Shown here: piece by piece, positions 27,861 through 39,300 of the stretch | Layout: each line of letters begins with the position of its first letter | How positions within the stretch are numbered: the first letter of the stretch is position 1 | Assembly: GCF_900109545.1 (NCBI RefSeq) | Contig: NZ_FOAP01000004.1 | Location: forward strand, 186,001-250,000 | Length of the DNA stretch: 64,000 bases | Reading direction: 5' to 3' | Origin: Stigmatella aurantiaca | GTDB lineage: Bacteria; Myxococcota; Myxococcia; Myxococcales; Myxococcaceae | The notes under the pieces: generated by a model | Database searches by the model: none | What the model was told of the DNA's origin: nothing | The model's input: the letters and a program-made list of their open reading frames with translations, nothing else | Program-made: the position numbers and the translations under genes

Positions 27861-28286
27861 ATGCCAGGCGCCAGCCGCTCGATCGTCATCAACGCCCCCG
27901 TCGAGAAGGTGTTCGACATCGTCACCCAGTACGAGAAGTACGCGGAGTTCCTCCCCGAGGTGAAGGAGGTCCGCACCTCGAACCGCCAGGGCAACGAGGT
28001 CAACGTCCACTACAAGGTCGATATCGTGAAGACCATCCGGTACACCATCCGGGTCAAGGAGGAGCGGCCCACCCGGATGTCCTGGAGCTTCGTGGACGGC
28101 GAGTTCATGAAGGACAACAAGGGCAGCTGGGTGCTGGAGCCCGAGGGCGAGGGGAAGACCAAGGCCACCTACACGGCGGAGATGGTGCTCGGCGCCCTGG
28201 TCCCCAAGAGCATCGTCAACACCCTGGTGGAATCGTCGCTGCCCAAACTGCTGGAGGCCTTCAAGCGCCGGGCCGAGGGCACCTGA
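27861..28286 (+). CDS. SRPBCC protein, RatA/COQ10-like
   Basis: 141 aa with GGAGAAGG before the ATG. The START-like fold of the polyketide-cyclase/COQ10 group is indicated by INAPVEKVFDIVTQYEKYAEFLP at the N-terminus, the central VHYKVDIVKTIRYTI strand and the C-terminal helix SIVNTLVESSLPKLLEAFKR. Relatives bind quinone-type lipids or, as RatA, ribosomes; which applies here is not clear. It follows glpX by 37 nt. A GGCTG/CAGCC hairpin at 28334-28348 may end the transcript. Confidence 0.85.
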   Translation: MPGASRSIVINAPVEKVFDIVTQYEKYAEFLPEVKEVRTSNRQGNEVNVHYKVDIVKTIRYTIRVKEERPTRMSWSFVDGEFMKDNKGSWVLEPEGEGKTKATYTAEMVLGALVPKSIVNTLVESSLPKLLEAFKRRAEGT

Positions 28287-28658
28287 GCGCATTTCCCGCA
28301 CCTGCCCGGAAGGGGCCTACCTCGGCCCACCCTGGCTGCTGAGCAGCCGGGCATGGTGCGGTGCCTTGCTACCGGTACGGACCGTGACAGGGATGCACTT
28401 TGGGCGGCTTGCGGGCCGCGCAGACTGCATTACAATCATCTTGTATCGGACGGCCACGTCAGGCAGCACCGTGACATCGCTGACACAGGGAGCAGCTTCC
28501 GATGTCGGATGCTGCATAAGTGGCCGGGCTCATCGAAGGTGTGTACCGATAAGGTAGGTGAGCTTCTGGGGTCGCATCCGGCGAAGCCAGAATCGTGGAG
28601 TTGGGGTAGGGCACGGGGCGGACACACCGGGTATGTAGGGCCGAGGGAGAGCGAACCC
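28287..28658. other. Intergenic region with hairpin and promoter upstream of the 59-aa gene
   Basis: No convincing gene. It contains a short hairpin (28334-28348) after the RatA-like gene and a good promoter candidate (28409-28436). From the promoter to the start codon at 28659 is a leader of about 215 nt with no ribosome site except the one next to the ATG, so an untranslated regulatory leader or small RNA is possible. Confidence 0.45.
28409..28436 (+). promoter_or_regulatory. Sigma-70-like promoter
   Basis: TTGCGG (28409-28414), 16-nt spacer, TACAAT (28431-28436). It lies about 220 nt upstream of the 59-aa gene. The -10 is close to consensus and the local AT content is higher than the surroundings. 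Confidence 0.5.
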
Positions 28659-28838
28659 ATGCTGGACGCCTTCATCATTGAAGAAATCAAGCGCCGTGAG
28701 CGCAGCCGCGAGGACCGGGATCGCCCCGCCCTCGAGCTGCCGCTCCCTGTGCCCGTGGATCGTCCACGCCAGCGCACGGAAACGGAAGACGAAGACAAAC
28801 CGCCACGCGGTGTGGTCATTATTGACCTTCTCGCGTAA
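28659..28838 (+). CDS. Small conserved-type protein, 59 aa, function unknown
   Basis: MLDAFIIEEIKRRERSREDR followed by RPALELPLPVP, an acidic stretch and GVVIIDLLA. GAGGGAGA lies 9 nt upstream. The pattern (charged N-terminal helix, proline linker, hydrophobic end) recalls small proteins common in myxobacteria, but I assign no function. A longer frame from 28353 has no protein character before this ATG. It is preceded by its own promoter candidate and followed by a strong terminator, so it is probably transcribed alone. Confidence 0.65.
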   Translation: MLDAFIIEEIKRRERSREDRDRPALELPLPVPVDRPRQRTETEDEDKPPRGVVIIDLLA

Positions 28839-28868
28839 GGGCGTCCGGCTCGCCGGACACCCCTTGAC

Positions 28869-28908
28869 AGCCCGCAATGTCATCCCCTCGGGGGTGGCAT
28901 CGCGGGCT
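28869..28908. terminator. Long hairpin terminator between convergent genes
   Basis: AGCCCGC (28869-28875) pairs with GCGGGCT (28902-28908). Inside it, ATG/CAT and ATCCCC/GGGGGT continue the stem with small bulges. A second GTCCGG/CCGGAC hairpin lies just before it, near 28844-28859. It separates the 59-aa gene from the convergent ADP-ribosylglycohydrolase gene. Confidence 0.7.
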
Positions 28909-28942
28909 TGATTCGTTCTGGGGGAGGCGGCCGGGGGAGGGC

Positions 28943-30085
28943 TCAATCCGCCACGAGCGCCAGCAGGTGCCGAGGGTGGTAGGTGTTCCAGAGCGGCCCT
29001 CGCACCGTGTTCATCGCATCGAGCACCATGCGCCGCCATTCCAGGGGGATGGCCTCTTCACCGTGGAAGGCCCCCAGGAGTGCGCCCGAGATGGCGCCGT
29101 GCGCGTCCGCGTCCGCCCCCCGGTTCACCACGTCCACCAGCCCCGCCTCGACGCTGGGGGCATGGAGGAACTCCCAGAAGGCGAGCCGGAAGGCCACGCG
29201 CACGTGCCCTAAATTCCGGTGCAGGTGCAGCTCCGGTCCATAGAGCATCGGGTCGGGCTGCTGCGCCCGGTCCAGGTCCTCCCAGAGGAAGTTCTTGGCG
29301 TTCGTGGTCTCGTTCACCGCCTCGGGCGCCATGCGCGCCAGGGTGGCCGCGCCCACGGACAGGCCCGTCTTCGCCGCGGTGATGAGGTCCGCCTTCTCCA
29401 CGGAGGCCCCGCCGGTGATGGCCCGGGCCAGGGCGGAGTTGAGCGCCGCGCAGGCCAGCTGGCACCGGGGATCGTAGTGGGTGAGCGCCGAGTCCTCCAG
29501 GGAGGCCTGGATGCGCGCCTGCTCGTTGCCCGCGAAGAAGACGCCGATGGGAGCGGTGCGCGAGAGGCTGCCGTGGCAGAACACCTTGCGGTGGTGGCGC
29601 AGCCAGATGCGCTTGCCGGCGCTGAGCACCGGCATGCCCGAGCCCATCTCCTCCAGGGATTCCCGGACTGCGTCCGTCATGTCGAAGGCGTGGGGCTTCC
29701 AGGCCCGGTACCGCCGGGCCACATCGGCGGCGTCGTAGTGCTTGAGCTCCTTCAGGCTCCAGGCGATGCAGCAGGCCAGGTGCGTCTCGTCCGTCACCTG
29801 GCCCTTGCGCAGCTCCACCTGGGCGGGCTCCTGGGCGCTGTCGTCCGCGTACGCGCCCGGGGCCTCCTCGAACGGGTTGGCGGGCAGGCGGGACTGCATG
29901 CGCCCCTGTCCCAGGTGGCGGCGCATGCCGTCGGCCAGCCCCGGAAAGGGCGGGGCCACGAGGTTCCGTCCTCGCAGGGGGGCCCCGAGCGCGTCCCCGA
30001 TGGCGAGGCCGAGCAGGGCGCCCCGGCTGCGTTGGCCCGGGAGGGGATCAGGCCCAGCGGGAGCCGGGCGGCGGGGAGGGGGCAT
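28943..30085 (-). CDS. ADP-ribosylglycohydrolase family protein (DraG/ARH-like)
   Basis: 380 aa. GALLGLAIGDALGAPLRG near residue 22 is typical of the family. VTDETHLACCIAWSL holds the TD pair for the di-metal site, and VNRGADADAHGAISGALLGAFHG holds the D-x-D metal ligands near the C-terminus. Such enzymes remove ADP-ribose from arginine or other acceptors, reversing toxin or regulatory ADP-ribosylation. No partner transferase is nearby, so the substrate is unknown. A TACAAT element lies about 35-40 nt upstream of the start on the minus strand. Confidence 0.9.
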   Translation of the reverse strand: MPPPRRPAPAGPDPLPGQRSRGALLGLAIGDALGAPLRGRNLVAPPFPGLADGMRRHLGQGRMQSRLPANPFEEAPGAYADDSAQEPAQVELRKGQVTDETHLACCIAWSLKELKHYDAADVARRYRAWKPHAFDMTDAVRESLEEMGSGMPVLSAGKRIWLRHHRKVFCHGSLSRTAPIGVFFAGNEQARIQASLEDSALTHYDPRCQLACAALNSALARAITGGASVEKADLITAAKTGLSVGAATLARMAPEAVNETTNAKNFLWEDLDRAQQPDPMLYGPELHLHRNLGHVRVAFRLAFWEFLHAPSVEAGLVDVVNRGADADAHGAISGALLGAFHGEEAIPLEWRRMVLDAMNTVRGPLWNTYHPRHLLALVAD

Positions 30086-30096
30086 GGAGGCGATGA

Positions 30097-31488
<1,392 letters not shown>

Positions 31489-31494
31489 GGCAAC

Positions 31495-32286
31495 GTGTCC
31501 ACGGCCCGGCCTCCGCGCATTCTGGTCTCCAATGATGACGGGTACTTCTCCGAGGGCCTCCGGGCCCTCGTGGAAGCCGTCACGCCCTTGGGAGAGGTCT
31601 GGGTGGTGGCGCCCGACCGCGAGCAGAGTGCGACTTCACACGCCATCTCCCTGCACCGGCCCCTGCGCATCCAGGAGATCCGGGAGCGCTGGTACGCGGT
31701 GGATGGCACCCCCGCTGACAGCGCTTATCTGGCGATCAACCACATCCTCAAGGATGATCGCCCCCAGCTCATGGTCTCCGGCATCAACCACGGCCCCAAC
31801 CTGGCCGACGACGTCATGTACTCGGGCACGGTGGCGGCCGCCATGGAGGGGGCCCTGCTGGGCGTGCCCGCCATCGCCTTCAGCCTCGTGTCCCGGGCGC
31901 CCTTCGACTTCGGGCCCGCGGCGCGGTTCGCCCGGGCGCTGGTGGCCTCCGCGCTCTCCCGGCCCCTGCCCAAGCGGATGCTCCTCAACGTGAACATCCC
32001 CGGCGGCGTGGAGCCGGACGGCTACGCCATCACCCGGCTCGGCCGGCACACGTATGGGTACGCCGTGTCGGAGAAGATCGATCCCCGGGGGCGCAAGTAC
32101 TACTGGATCGGCGGCAACGAGTACGAGCACGAGGACATCCCGGGCAGTGACTGCAACGCCGTGCACCGGGACAAGCGCGCCTCGGTGACGCCGCTGCACC
32201 TGGATCTGACCGATGCCCGCCAGATGGCGGACCTCGGTGGGTGGGCCCTCGAGGGCTTCCAGCGGTTCCGTCCGGACGGTGGGTAA
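31495..32286 (+). CDS. surE: 5'/3'-nucleotidase SurE
   Basis: 263 aa, GTG start 6 nt after eno. The metal site Asp-Asp lies in ILVSNDDGYFSEGL. VVAPDREQSATSHAIS and SGINHGPNLADDVMYSGTVA complete the active site. It is a metal-dependent phosphatase of nucleoside monophosphates, linked to stationary-phase survival. The next gene begins within a few bases of the stop, so eno-surE-lipoprotein may be one transcript. Confidence 0.95.
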   Translation: MSTARPPRILVSNDDGYFSEGLRALVEAVTPLGEVWVVAPDREQSATSHAISLHRPLRIQEIRERWYAVDGTPADSAYLAINHILKDDRPQLMVSGINHGPNLADDVMYSGTVAAAMEGALLGVPAIAFSLVSRAPFDFGPAARFARALVASALSRPLPKRMLLNVNIPGGVEPDGYAITRLGRHTYGYAVSEKIDPRGRKYYWIGGNEYEHEDIPGSDCNAVHRDKRASVTPLHLDLTDARQMADLGGWALEGFQRFRPDGG

Positions 32287-32291
32287 GGTTG

Positions 32292-33197
32292 TTGGCGGGG
32301 TGGAGTCTCAGGGCAGGGGCCGTGATGCTCCTGTGGATGCTCGGGGCCGCGGGGTGCGCGGCCTCCCGGGCCACCTCGCTTCCCGCTGAGTCCGAGACGC
32401 CGTGGATCGAAGCCGAGGGACCGGGCGCCGCCGTGCGCCCGGCCTCCTCCGCGAAGGTGCCCGCGCTGCCCTTCAAGCTGACGGCCGCCCACCCCGAGCC
32501 AGAGCTCGTCACCGTGCGCCACCGCGTAGCGCCCGGGGAGACGGTCTTCCGCATTGCCCGCACCTACGGCATCACCGTGCAGGAGCTGTCCTCGGCCAAC
32601 GGCATCTCGGATCCGCGCAGCCTCAGCGTGGGCCAGGAACTGCTCATCCCCGGCGCGGAGGCTCCAGAGTCCTCCCGAGCTGAACCCGAGGCTCCGTCCG
32701 GGTCCAAGCCCAGCAAGCCCCGGGTCGCCGCCCGCGAGGAGCCCCCGCAGCGGCCTCCGTCCCGTCCCGCGCCCCGCCCGGGCAAGGGAGCCTCCCGTCC
32801 GGTCCCGGCCACCAAGGGGCTGCTCGACTGGCCTCTGCGCGGCGTGCTCTACGGCAAGTTCGGCAAGAAGGGCCGGGAGCCCCATGACGGAATCGACCTG
32901 GCGGCCCCCTCGGGCACGCCGGTGAAGACCGCTCAGGAGGGAACCGTCCTCTACGCAGGCGAGCAGCAGGGCTACGGGCTCATCGTCATCGTCCAGCACT
33001 CGGGCGGCTTGGTGACGCTCTACGCCCACAACCGCGACCTCCGGGTGAAGACGGGCCAGGCGGTTCGCCGCTCCCAGGTGATTGCCACCGTGGGAGAGTC
33101 CGGCCGCACGTCGGGCCCCCACCTGCACTTCGAGGTCCGTGTCGAGGGCAAGCCCGTGGAGCCGCTCGATTACCTGGGCCCGCTCCCGTCCGCGTGA
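32292..33197 (+). CDS. LysM-M23 peptidoglycan peptidase lipoprotein (NlpD/EnvC-like)
   Basis: About 301 aa. TTG 32292 (or 32289) is chosen because it gives a signal sequence with Arg and the lipobox GAAGC; ATG 32325 would leave too short a signal. A LysM domain (HRVAPGETVFRIARTYGIT...GQELLIP) binds the glycan. A proline-rich linker follows. The M23 domain has the H-x3-D zinc motif (HDGIDLAAPSGTP) and HLHFEVR. With all zinc residues present it may be an active endopeptidase or an amidase activator at division. It follows surE closely. Confidence 0.88.
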   Translation: MAGWSLRAGAVMLLWMLGAAGCAASRATSLPAESETPWIEAEGPGAAVRPASSAKVPALPFKLTAAHPEPELVTVRHRVAPGETVFRIARTYGITVQELSSANGISDPRSLSVGQELLIPGAEAPESSRAEPEAPSGSKPSKPRVAAREEPPQRPPSRPAPRPGKGASRPVPATKGLLDWPLRGVLYGKFGKKGREPHDGIDLAAPSGTPVKTAQEGTVLYAGEQQGYGLIVIVQHSGGLVTLYAHNRDLRVKTGQAVRRSQVIATVGESGRTSGPHLHFEVRVEGKPVEPLDYLGPLPSA

Positions 33198-33245
33198 GCG
33201 AGCAGGGGGATGGCCTCCCGGGGCGATTCTCCTAGAGTGTCGCCC

Positions 33246-34280
33246 GTGAAGTGCCTCCTGCTCACCGTGCTGGCCGTCTCCGTCCTCGCCGCCCCCGGCG
33301 CGCGGGCACAGATGACCGCGCCCGTGGCGCCCGGCTTCCCGTCCGTGGCGATCTTCCCCCTGGAGGCCAACAGCGCCGCGCAGGAGGCCGCCCCCGGCAT
33401 CGCGTCGCTGCTGGCGAGCCAGCTCGCCGAGGTGCCCCAGCTCCACGTGCTGGCCCAGTGGGATGTCGAAGCCACCCTGCGGCAGAAGGAGCCCTCCACG
33501 CTGGTGGGGGCGGACACCTGTGTCGAGGCGGCATGTCTGGAGGCGTTGGCCCGCGCCACCGGGGCCCGCTACCTCGTCACGGGCCGGTTGGACCGGTTCG
33601 GGGACACGTACCTGCTCACCGCGAACCTGACCGATACCGTCCTCGGCCGCAGCCTCGCCAAGCCCCGGGCGGAGGCGCCTGCCGAGGAGTCGCTGCTGCC
33701 CATGGCCAAGTCGGTGGGCGCGCAGCTCGTGTCCGAGCTGGTCTCCGTCACCAAGGCCTATTCGAGCCGGCCCCTGTTCGGCAGCGCCCGGGAGGCGCCC
33801 GGCGAGGGCCTGGTCCTGGGGGTGCGCGTCAACAACAGCTTCATCTCCCAGTTGGAGGCCCTCAACCCCGGCGCGGACCTGGAGGTGGGCTACTCCTTCC
33901 ATCCGGAGTGGATCGCCTTCGTGCAGGTGGGCATCTCCTTCATCCGCTCCAACGAGGAGGGGAGGGAGGGCCGCCTCAAGGTGGTGCCCAGCGTCCTGGG
34001 CGCGCGCCACTTCCACCGGCTGGAGCACGCCTTCCGGCCCTACTGGGGGCTCGGGCTCGGCGTTCAGCTGTCCTTCGGGCAGTTCGGCATCTTCCAGTCC
34101 ACCGGCCCGTTGCCCACCGTCATCGGTTTCCTGGGCTTCGAGTACCTCATCGCGGGCAAGGTCGGGTTGAACCTCGAGCTGGGCACCAACGTGGCCCAGG
34201 CCACCCTGGGCCTCGCCGGGGATGGGCTCGGGGATGGGCTCAACCTCGATCTCACCGCCGGCGTCTCGTTCCATTTCTGA
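33246..34280 (+). CDS. Exported protein with TolB-like N-terminal domain and beta-barrel-like C-terminus
   Basis: 344 aa from GTG 33246, which gives a clean signal peptide (VKCLLLTVLAVSVLAAPGARA). Residues about 30-160 resemble the N-terminal domain of TolB/curli-type proteins (VAIFPLEAN..., a pair of cysteines in DTCVEAACLEALARATGA, RYLVTGRLDRFGDTY). The remainder alternates hydrophobic and polar residues and ends in phenylalanine (VSFHF), as in outer-membrane barrels. Role unknown. TAGAGT lies 7 nt before GTG with no Shine-Dalgarno site, so it may start a leaderless transcript. Confidence 0.75.
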   Translation: MKCLLLTVLAVSVLAAPGARAQMTAPVAPGFPSVAIFPLEANSAAQEAAPGIASLLASQLAEVPQLHVLAQWDVEATLRQKEPSTLVGADTCVEAACLEALARATGARYLVTGRLDRFGDTYLLTANLTDTVLGRSLAKPRAEAPAEESLLPMAKSVGAQLVSELVSVTKAYSSRPLFGSAREAPGEGLVLGVRVNNSFISQLEALNPGADLEVGYSFHPEWIAFVQVGISFIRSNEEGREGRLKVVPSVLGARHFHRLEHAFRPYWGLGLGVQLSFGQFGIFQSTGPLPTVIGFLGFEYLIAGKVGLNLELGTNVAQATLGLAGDGLGDGLNLDLTAGVSFHF

Positions 34281-34295
34281 GTCCGGAGTCCTGTC

Positions 34296-35432
34296 ATGTC
34301 CTCACGCCCGGTCACCCTGTCGCTGCTCGTCCTGCTCGCCGCCGCCGCGTGTGAGGACACCCCGAAAATCTCCCCCAAGGACCGGGCCGAGGGGCTCTAC
34401 ATCAAGGGCACCAGCGAGTACCTGCAGGGCCAGTTCGAGCAGGCGCTCCTGTCCTTCAACGAGATGAAGCAGTACGCCCCGGCCGATCCCCGCCTGCCCG
34501 CCGCCATCGCCGAGATTCACCTCTCCATGGGCAAGCTGGAGGAGGCCCTCCAGGAGTTCGAGGCCGCGCTGAAGATCGACCCGAAGCGCTCCACCACCTG
34601 GAGCCGCATCGGCTTCATCCAGGCCCAGCTCGGCAAGAACGAGGAGGCCCGCAGCTCCCTGCTCAAGGCCGTGGCCCTCCACCCCCAGGACTTCAACGCG
34701 CTGGAGCAGCTCGGCGAGCTCCACCTCAAGCGGGACGAGCGGGACGAGGCCGTGCGCCACTTCACCCTTGCCGCCCAGGCCAGCCCCGACACCCTCAAGC
34801 CCGCCCTGCTCATGCGGGCCGTGGAGCTCCTCCAGGCCAGCAACCAGCACGCCGAGGCGCTCGCCCTCCTGCAGAAGTTCTCGGCCCAGGGCGTCCGCTC
34901 CCCGGAGGTCCTCGCCGCGCTCGGGGACCAGCAGGTCCGCGTGGGCAACCTCGACGAGGCCGCCGCCGCCTACCGCGAGGCCGCCACCCGCTCACCCAAG
35001 GACCCGTCCCTCTGGGAGCTGGTGGGGGAGATCCGCATGCGCCAGGGGAAGACCGCCGATGCCCTGGCCGCCTTTCGCGAGTCCCTGAAGGTGAAGAACC
35101 GCGCCATCGTCCACGTGTCCCTGGCCCGCCTGCACCTGGCCCAGAAGGACACCAAGGCCGCCGAGGAGGAGCTGGCGCTCGCCCTGGAGAGCGTGTCGGG
35201 CTCGGACCTGCGAGAGCTGAACGAGCTGGCCGAGCTGCTCATCACCTTCGGCCGCAAGGCGGATGCGCTGCGCATCCTGGGGGCCCTGGCCGCCGAGCCG
35301 GACAACGCGGGCGAGCTGGAGCTCCAGCTTCGCACCGCCCGCCTGGCCGGCGCGCTGAAGGACGCGGAGACCCAGAAGGCCGCCTGCGCCCGGGTCGCCA
35401 CCAAGAGCGGGGGAGGGGTTCCCTGCCCTTGA
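34296..35432 (+). CDS. TPR lipoprotein
   Basis: 378 aa. The signal sequence MSSRPVTLSLLVLLAAAACE ends in a lipobox with Cys19. About eight tetratricopeptide repeats fill the mature part (for example GFIQAQLGKNEEARSSLLKA). TPR lipoproteins act as assembly scaffolds at the outer membrane. It lies 16 nt after the barrel-like protein and probably forms a unit with it. The final residues include a Cys (GGGVPCP). Confidence 0.88.
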   Translation: MSSRPVTLSLLVLLAAAACEDTPKISPKDRAEGLYIKGTSEYLQGQFEQALLSFNEMKQYAPADPRLPAAIAEIHLSMGKLEEALQEFEAALKIDPKRSTTWSRIGFIQAQLGKNEEARSSLLKAVALHPQDFNALEQLGELHLKRDERDEAVRHFTLAAQASPDTLKPALLMRAVELLQASNQHAEALALLQKFSAQGVRSPEVLAALGDQQVRVGNLDEAAAAYREAATRSPKDPSLWELVGEIRMRQGKTADALAAFRESLKVKNRAIVHVSLARLHLAQKDTKAAEEELALALESVSGSDLRELNELAELLITFGRKADALRILGALAAEPDNAGELELQLRTARLAGALKDAETQKAACARVATKSGGGVPCP

Positions 35433-35443
35433 GGCGGCGCGGC

Positions 35444-36109
35444 CTAGCCTCGGCCGCCTGGTAGCTTCCGGTACACCCCGACGACGAGCCCCAGCAGCAT
35501 CGTCGAGCGGAAGTCCGCCTTGTTCACGTAGATGGGCGACATGGTGGCGTTGGCCGGCTGGAACCGGATGCGGTCGCCTTCCGGGTAGTAGCGCTTCACC
35601 GTGGCCTCGTCCTCGATGAGCGCCACGACGATGTCCCCGGGCTGCGCCGCGGGCGTCTTGCGCACGAAGAGGTAGTCCCCGTCGTAGATGCCGTCGTCGA
35701 TCATCGACTGGCCCTTGACGCGCAGCGCGAAGACCTCGCGGCCCCCGGCGCCCCCCAGCAGGAAGCTGTCGATCTTGACCGAGTCCTCCATGTGCTCCTG
35801 GGCCAGCAGCGGCGCGCCCGCGGCCACCTTGCCCAAGAGGGGCACCTCCACCATGCCGGAGTCCTTCTTGGCCCCCAGCCCCAGCAACATCCGGGCCCGC
35901 TTGGTGGGCACCAGGGAGCGGCTCTGCTGCTCGCCCCGGTTCAGGTAGCCCTTGCGCTCCAGCGCCTTGAGGTGGTCGTTCACGCCGTTGGTCGAGCGGA
36001 TGTCCATCTGCTCGCCAATTTCACGGATGGTGGGCGGAAACCCCCGCGCCTCCGTCTCCTTGACGATGAAGGACAGTATCTCGCGCTGGCGGTCGGTCAG
36101 CTCTTCCAT
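35444..36109 (-). CDS. lexA: LexA repressor
   Basis: 221 aa. N-terminal winged helix ([16 protein letters not shown]...[14 protein letters not shown]). Self-cleavage site Ala97-Gly98 in VAAGAP; catalytic Ser135 in [10 protein letters not shown] and Lys172 in EATVKRYY. RecA filaments on damaged DNA trigger autocleavage and release SOS genes. It is convergent with the TPR lipoprotein. A perfect match to the Myxococcus LexA box lies 76 nt upstream of the start, so the gene is autoregulated. Confidence 0.97.
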   Translation of the reverse strand: MEELTDRQREILSFIVKETEARGFPPTIREIGEQMDIRSTNGVNDHLKALERKGYLNRGEQQSRSLVPTKRARMLLGLGAKKDSGMVEVPLLGKVAAGAPLLAQEHMEDSVKIDSFLLGGAGGREVFALRVKGQSMIDDGIYDGDYLFVRKTPAAQPGDIVVALIEDEATVKRYYPEGDRIRFQPANATMSPIYVNKADFRSTMLLGLVVGVYRKLPGGRG

Positions 36110-36184
36110 GCCCCGCTCCCTTCCTCGGCCGGTCCCCGGCTCGTTGCCTCTCTAGAGGGCAACAGGCTTTCAGTATCCATGCTT

Positions 36185-36201
36185 CCTGAACAGACGTGTA
36201 G
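36185..36201 (-). promoter_or_regulatory. LexA-binding box (autoregulation)
   Basis: On the minus strand it reads CTACACGTCTGTTCAGG and fits the motif CTRHAMRYBYGTTCAGS, which I recall as that defined for M. xanthus lexA, at all 17 positions. It lies between lexA and the divergent hybrid kinase gene (start 36316), so the kinase promoter might also be affected. Confidence 0.85.
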
Positions 36202-36315
36202 AGTCAACCCCCTCTGGCGGGTAGGCAAGCCCCCCCTCCGCGTCTCCCCCCTTCTTCCGAGGCCGGAGAGATCTCTTGAGCCGGGTTGCTGATCTCAGCG
36301 TAGAATTACAGGCCC

Positions 36316-39300
36316 TTGTCCGAACTCCGACACACCCTGCTTCTCGTCGATGACGAGGCGGACGTGCTGGACATCCTCGTGCGGATGTTCCAGCGCCAGT
36401 ACCGCGTCCTCACAGCCACTTCCGGCCAGGAAGCGCTGTCCATTCTGAGGACCCAGTCGGTCGACGTCCTCGTCACCGATCAGCGGATGCCCGAGATGAC
36501 GGGCATCGAGCTCGTGGCGGCCGCCCGGGCGGAGGGAATCGACGTCACCGCGCTGCTGCTCACCGGGTACACGGACCCGGAGGACATCATCGCCGCCATC
36601 AACCAGGGGCAGGTGTACCGCTACATCACCAAGCCCTGGGAGGTGAACGATCTCCTCATCACCGTGAAGAACGCGGTGGAGTACACCCAGCTGCGAAGGG
36701 ACAAGGAGCGGCTGCTGCGCCAGCTCCACCAGCGCGTGGAGGCCCTCTTCGTCCTCTACGAGGTCAGCCGGGCGAGCGCCTCGGACCCGCCGAGCTACGA
36801 GGCCATCATCGACCGCGTGCTCAGCGCGGTGGCGCGCGTGCTGCCGTACGACTGCGGCGCGGCGCTCATTGCCCCGGATGACTCGCGCAGCGCCATCCTG
36901 CGCCTGCGCTGCCTGGGCACCGTGGGCGAGAAGGCCCTGCTGGGCGTCAAGGAGTCCATGCTGGGCGCCTACCGGCGCAGCTCGGGGCAGCTCCTGCCCG
37001 AGGACCGGCTCACCACGCGCGTGACGGGCACCATCTCGCAGGATGCGAGCGCGCCGTCTGTGTACCCCAGCCAGCTCACCGTGTCCCTGGTGGCCGGCGG
37101 GCGGCCCGTGGGCATGCTGTCGCTGTTCTCGCAGCGCCTCCAGGCGTTCACCGAGGACGACGGGGTGCTGCTGGACACGCTGGCCAACCAGACCGCGGAC
37201 GCCATCCAGTCCCTGCGCGCGGTGGAGGACGAGGCCCGCCGGCGCATCGAGCGCATGGTGGAGGCCATGGCCGACGGCGTGCTGCTCACCGATGAGCAGA
37301 ACGCCATCGTCGTCATCAACCCCGCGGCGCGCCGGCTCCTGCGGGTGACCGAAGAGGTGTCGGCGCTCACCGGGCAGATGCTGGAGGAGCGCCTGGGCTT
37401 CCAGCCCTCGGAGCTCATCCGCGGCTGGGAGTACAGCGGCTCGCAGATGCTCCAGGAGGAAGTGGAGCTGTTCGACCGGCACATCCAGTGCACGGTGACG
37501 CCGGTGAACGACGCACGCGGCACGCTCAAGGGCGTGTGCGTGGTGCTGCGGGACGTCACCGAGCAGAAGATGCTGGAGGAGCGCAAGGACGAGTTCGTCT
37601 CCATGGTGAGCCACGAGCTGCGCACCCCGCTCACCTCCATCTCCGGCGCGCTGGACCTGGTGCTCAACTTCCTGGCCGGGGACATCAACGAGAAGCAGCA
37701 GCGCTACCTGTTCATGGCGCGCGAATCCACGGAGAAGCTCAACTCGCTCGTGGATGACCTGCTGGACCTGGCGAAGTTCGCCAAGGGCCGGCTGCGGATG
37801 AACTTCGAGCTGACGTACCTGGACGAGCTGGTGCGCCGCGCGGCCGAGAAGTACGGCCCCGCGTTCCAGGAGCGGCGGGTCAAGGTGCTCATGACGCTGC
37901 CCCAGCACGGCCTGCGCGTGCTGGCGGACCCCTCGCGCTTCAACCAGGTGCTCAACAACCTGCTCACCAACGCGGTGAAGTTCACCCCGGAGGGCGGCGA
38001 GGTCCGGCTGGAGCTGCGGGCGACGTCCGCGCTGCCCGGCTACGTGGCGCTCTCGTGCTGGAACAGCGGCGAGCCCATCGCCGAGGAGGCCCTGGAGCGC
38101 ATCTTCGACCGCTTCGAGCAGGCCCGCACCGCATCCAACCGCACCGTGCGCGGCACGGGGCTGGGGCTGGCCATCTGCCGCCACATCGTCGAGGCCCACG
38201 GAGGGCACATCTGGTGCGAGCCCAGCACCGAGGGGGTGCGCTTCGTCACCGTGGTGCCGGTGGAGCCGCCGGCCGAGCTCCTCAAGCCCGAGGGCAGCGA
38301 GACGCCCGCCGCGCCGCCCGCCCCCAAGCGCGCCGAGCCGCGCGGCCGGCTGCTCGTCATCGAGGGCGAGGGGGAGCTGGGCTTCATCATCAAGGGGCTG
38401 CTCCTGAGCCGCGGCTATGCCGTGCGCCTGGCGGGCTCCGCGGAGGAGGGCATCAGCGCAGCCCGCACCTCGCACCCGGACGCCATCCTGGTGGCGGTGC
38501 GGCTGCCGGACGTGGATGGGCTGCGGCTGGCCGAGATTCTCCGGCATGACCCCGAGACGCGGCGCACGCCGCTGCTCGTGACGAGCTCGTTCGACGAGCG
38601 TCAGCGCGCGTTCCGCTCCGGCGCGGATGCCTTCCTGCTGCGCCCGCTGATGGCCGACAAGCTCCTGGCCACGGTGGACTCGCTGGTGCGCGGCCGCACC
38701 GGCCAGCAGCACGGGCGCGTGCTGGTGGTGGACGACGATCCGAAGATCGGCAGCATCTGCTCCGAGGTGCTCGCCAGCCTGGGCTTCGAGGTGGCGGTGG
38801 CCGGCTCGCTGGACGAGGCCCGCCGCTCCCTGCGCGAGCGCCGGCCCGACGTCATCCTCCTGGACGTGGGCCTGCCGGATGGGGACGGCTTCGTCTTCAT
38901 CGAGGAGATCAAGGCCGAGCGCGCCAGCGGCCACATCTCCGTCATCTTCATCTCCGCCCGCGCGGAGACGGCGCTGAAGATCCGCGCCCTGAAGCTGGGC
39001 GGGGACGACTACATCACCAAGCCCTTCGACGCGCTGGAGCTGGGCGCGCGCGTGGAGAGCGTGCTGCGGCGCAAGGAGCAGGAGCTGAGCGCCTCGCCCA
39101 CCACGCAGCTGCCGGGCTCCAACGCCATCGAGCGCGAGGTGCAGCGCCGGTTGATGACCCGCCGTCCGTTCGCCTTCTGCTACCTCGACCTGGACAACCT
39201 CAAGGCCTACAACGACTACTACGGCTTCGCGAAGGCCGACGGCGTGGTGCGCCAGACGGGCGACCTGCTCCGGGAAATCTTCGCCCAGGAGGGCGTCCAG

